Source: JABIFK01 sp047619225 (lineage in GTDB: Bacteria > Latescibacterota > UBA2968). Taken from it: a stretch of DNA of 64,000 nt. Positions 63,803-64,000 of this stretch are shown piece by piece. The position numbers and the translations under genes are program-made. The notes below the pieces were generated by a model. The model ran no database searches. It saw only the letters and a list, made by a program, of their open reading frames with translations, and was not told where the DNA came from. Position 1 is the first letter of the stretch; every line of letters begins with the position of its first letter. The stretch lies in assembly GCA_047619225.1 (NCBI GenBank), contig JBLHJX010000004.1:1-64000 (forward strand), given 5' to 3'.

Positions 63803-63842
63803 GAAAACCGAGAAGAGTGTGTCTTCTCGGTTTTCTGTTGTT
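63803..63842 (-). terminator. Hairpin between the end-of-window gene and the transpeptidase gene
   Basis: 14-bp stem GAAAACCGAGAAGA / TCTTCTCGGTTTTC with a 5-nt loop. Confidence 0.75.
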
Positions 63843-63863
63843 TTATAAATGTTCCTGAAATGC

Positions 63864-64000
63864 TTAGAGGCGGTTAAACCAAGGTTTGTTCTGCTCTTTC
63901 CAGGCCTCGATTTTTTGATTGGCTGTTTGCACGGAGGCCGGGATTTGAGACATTTTGCTTTCAGCACTGCCAGCTTGAGCCAATGCATCTTTGTACTTGC
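63864..64000 (-). CDS. C-terminal end of a helical protein, start outside window
   Basis: 44 visible residues ending in a stop at 63864-63866. The sequence is helical and Lys/Gln/Ala-rich (SKMSQIPASVQTANQKIEAW), ending NKPWFNRL. Codon use fits other minus-strand genes. Not enough is visible for an assignment. Confidence 0.6.
   Translation of the reverse strand, partial: KYKDALAQAGSAESKMSQIPASVQTANQKIEAWKEQNKPWFNRL

Overview
The window is a gene-dense, roughly mid-GC stretch of a Gram-negative-type (diderm) bacterial chromosome. A TolC-like channel, an MlaC-like protein, an RND exporter, a PorV/PorQ-like porin, a lipobox protein and secreted proteins with dockerin-like and TolB-propeller domains all imply an outer membrane. 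Several Gfo/Idh/MocA dehydrogenases and TIM-barrel sugar isomerases, together with the PorV-like and peptidase-MA/propeller proteins, suggest an uncultured FCB-group bacterium (Latescibacterota- or Poribacteria-like). That placement is a guess from gene content. I see no tRNA, rRNA, CRISPR array or transposase. The + strand looks G/T-rich throughout, whichever strand is coding, so it is probably one replication strand.

1-16 kb, + strand: the end of a TPR/parvulin protein, then an envelope-lipid block (LPG-synthase-like flippase, TolC, a nucleotidyltransferase fused to a CDP-alcohol phosphotransferase, MlaC-like, MMPL/RND). A duplicated membrane protein, GMC oxidoreductase, two Gfo/Idh/MocA enzymes, DUF423, a tandem-PPK2 polyphosphate kinase and a beta-lactamase-fold hydrolase follow. 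16-20 kb, - strand: prs, a stand-alone HisG C-terminal region overlapping hisI, a PhzF-like fragment, a tiny Cys-rich ORF and a receiver-HDOD protein. 20-28 kb: an MraY-like transferase, M20 amidohydrolase, secreted cadherin/dockerin-like protein, nadA, mannose-1-phosphate guanylyltransferase and two response regulators.

28.4-37.4 kb is the most unusual part. A gene pair, the first member with a DksA/TraR-type zinc finger, is followed by an ECF sigma factor and then a 1038-residue protein. That protein joins, in one chain, the catalytic core motifs of bacterial RNA polymerase beta and beta-prime. It lacks the beta flap, the beta-prime zinc ribbon and a recognisable trigger loop. A methyltransferase and two gene remnants follow. 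Two related repeats in opposite orientation lie at about 31.4 and 37.3 kb and bracket the polymerase-like gene.

37-64 kb: a promoter with a palindromic operator-like site and a two-gene sugar operon; a Lon-N domain protein and a PHP/HEAT-like secreted protein; LysR and glycosyltransferase; accD-aroQ; an NMNAT-like enzyme; an isomerase; a histidine kinase, TPR protein and ZU5 lipoprotein; a sigma54 activator; sucD; rpiA; an HTH-metallo-beta-lactamase fusion; a large protease/propeller/barrel protein; a second flippase; era; the PorV-like porin; and an L,D-transpeptidase next to a degenerate paralogue.

All family assignments come from reading motifs by eye. No database search was made.
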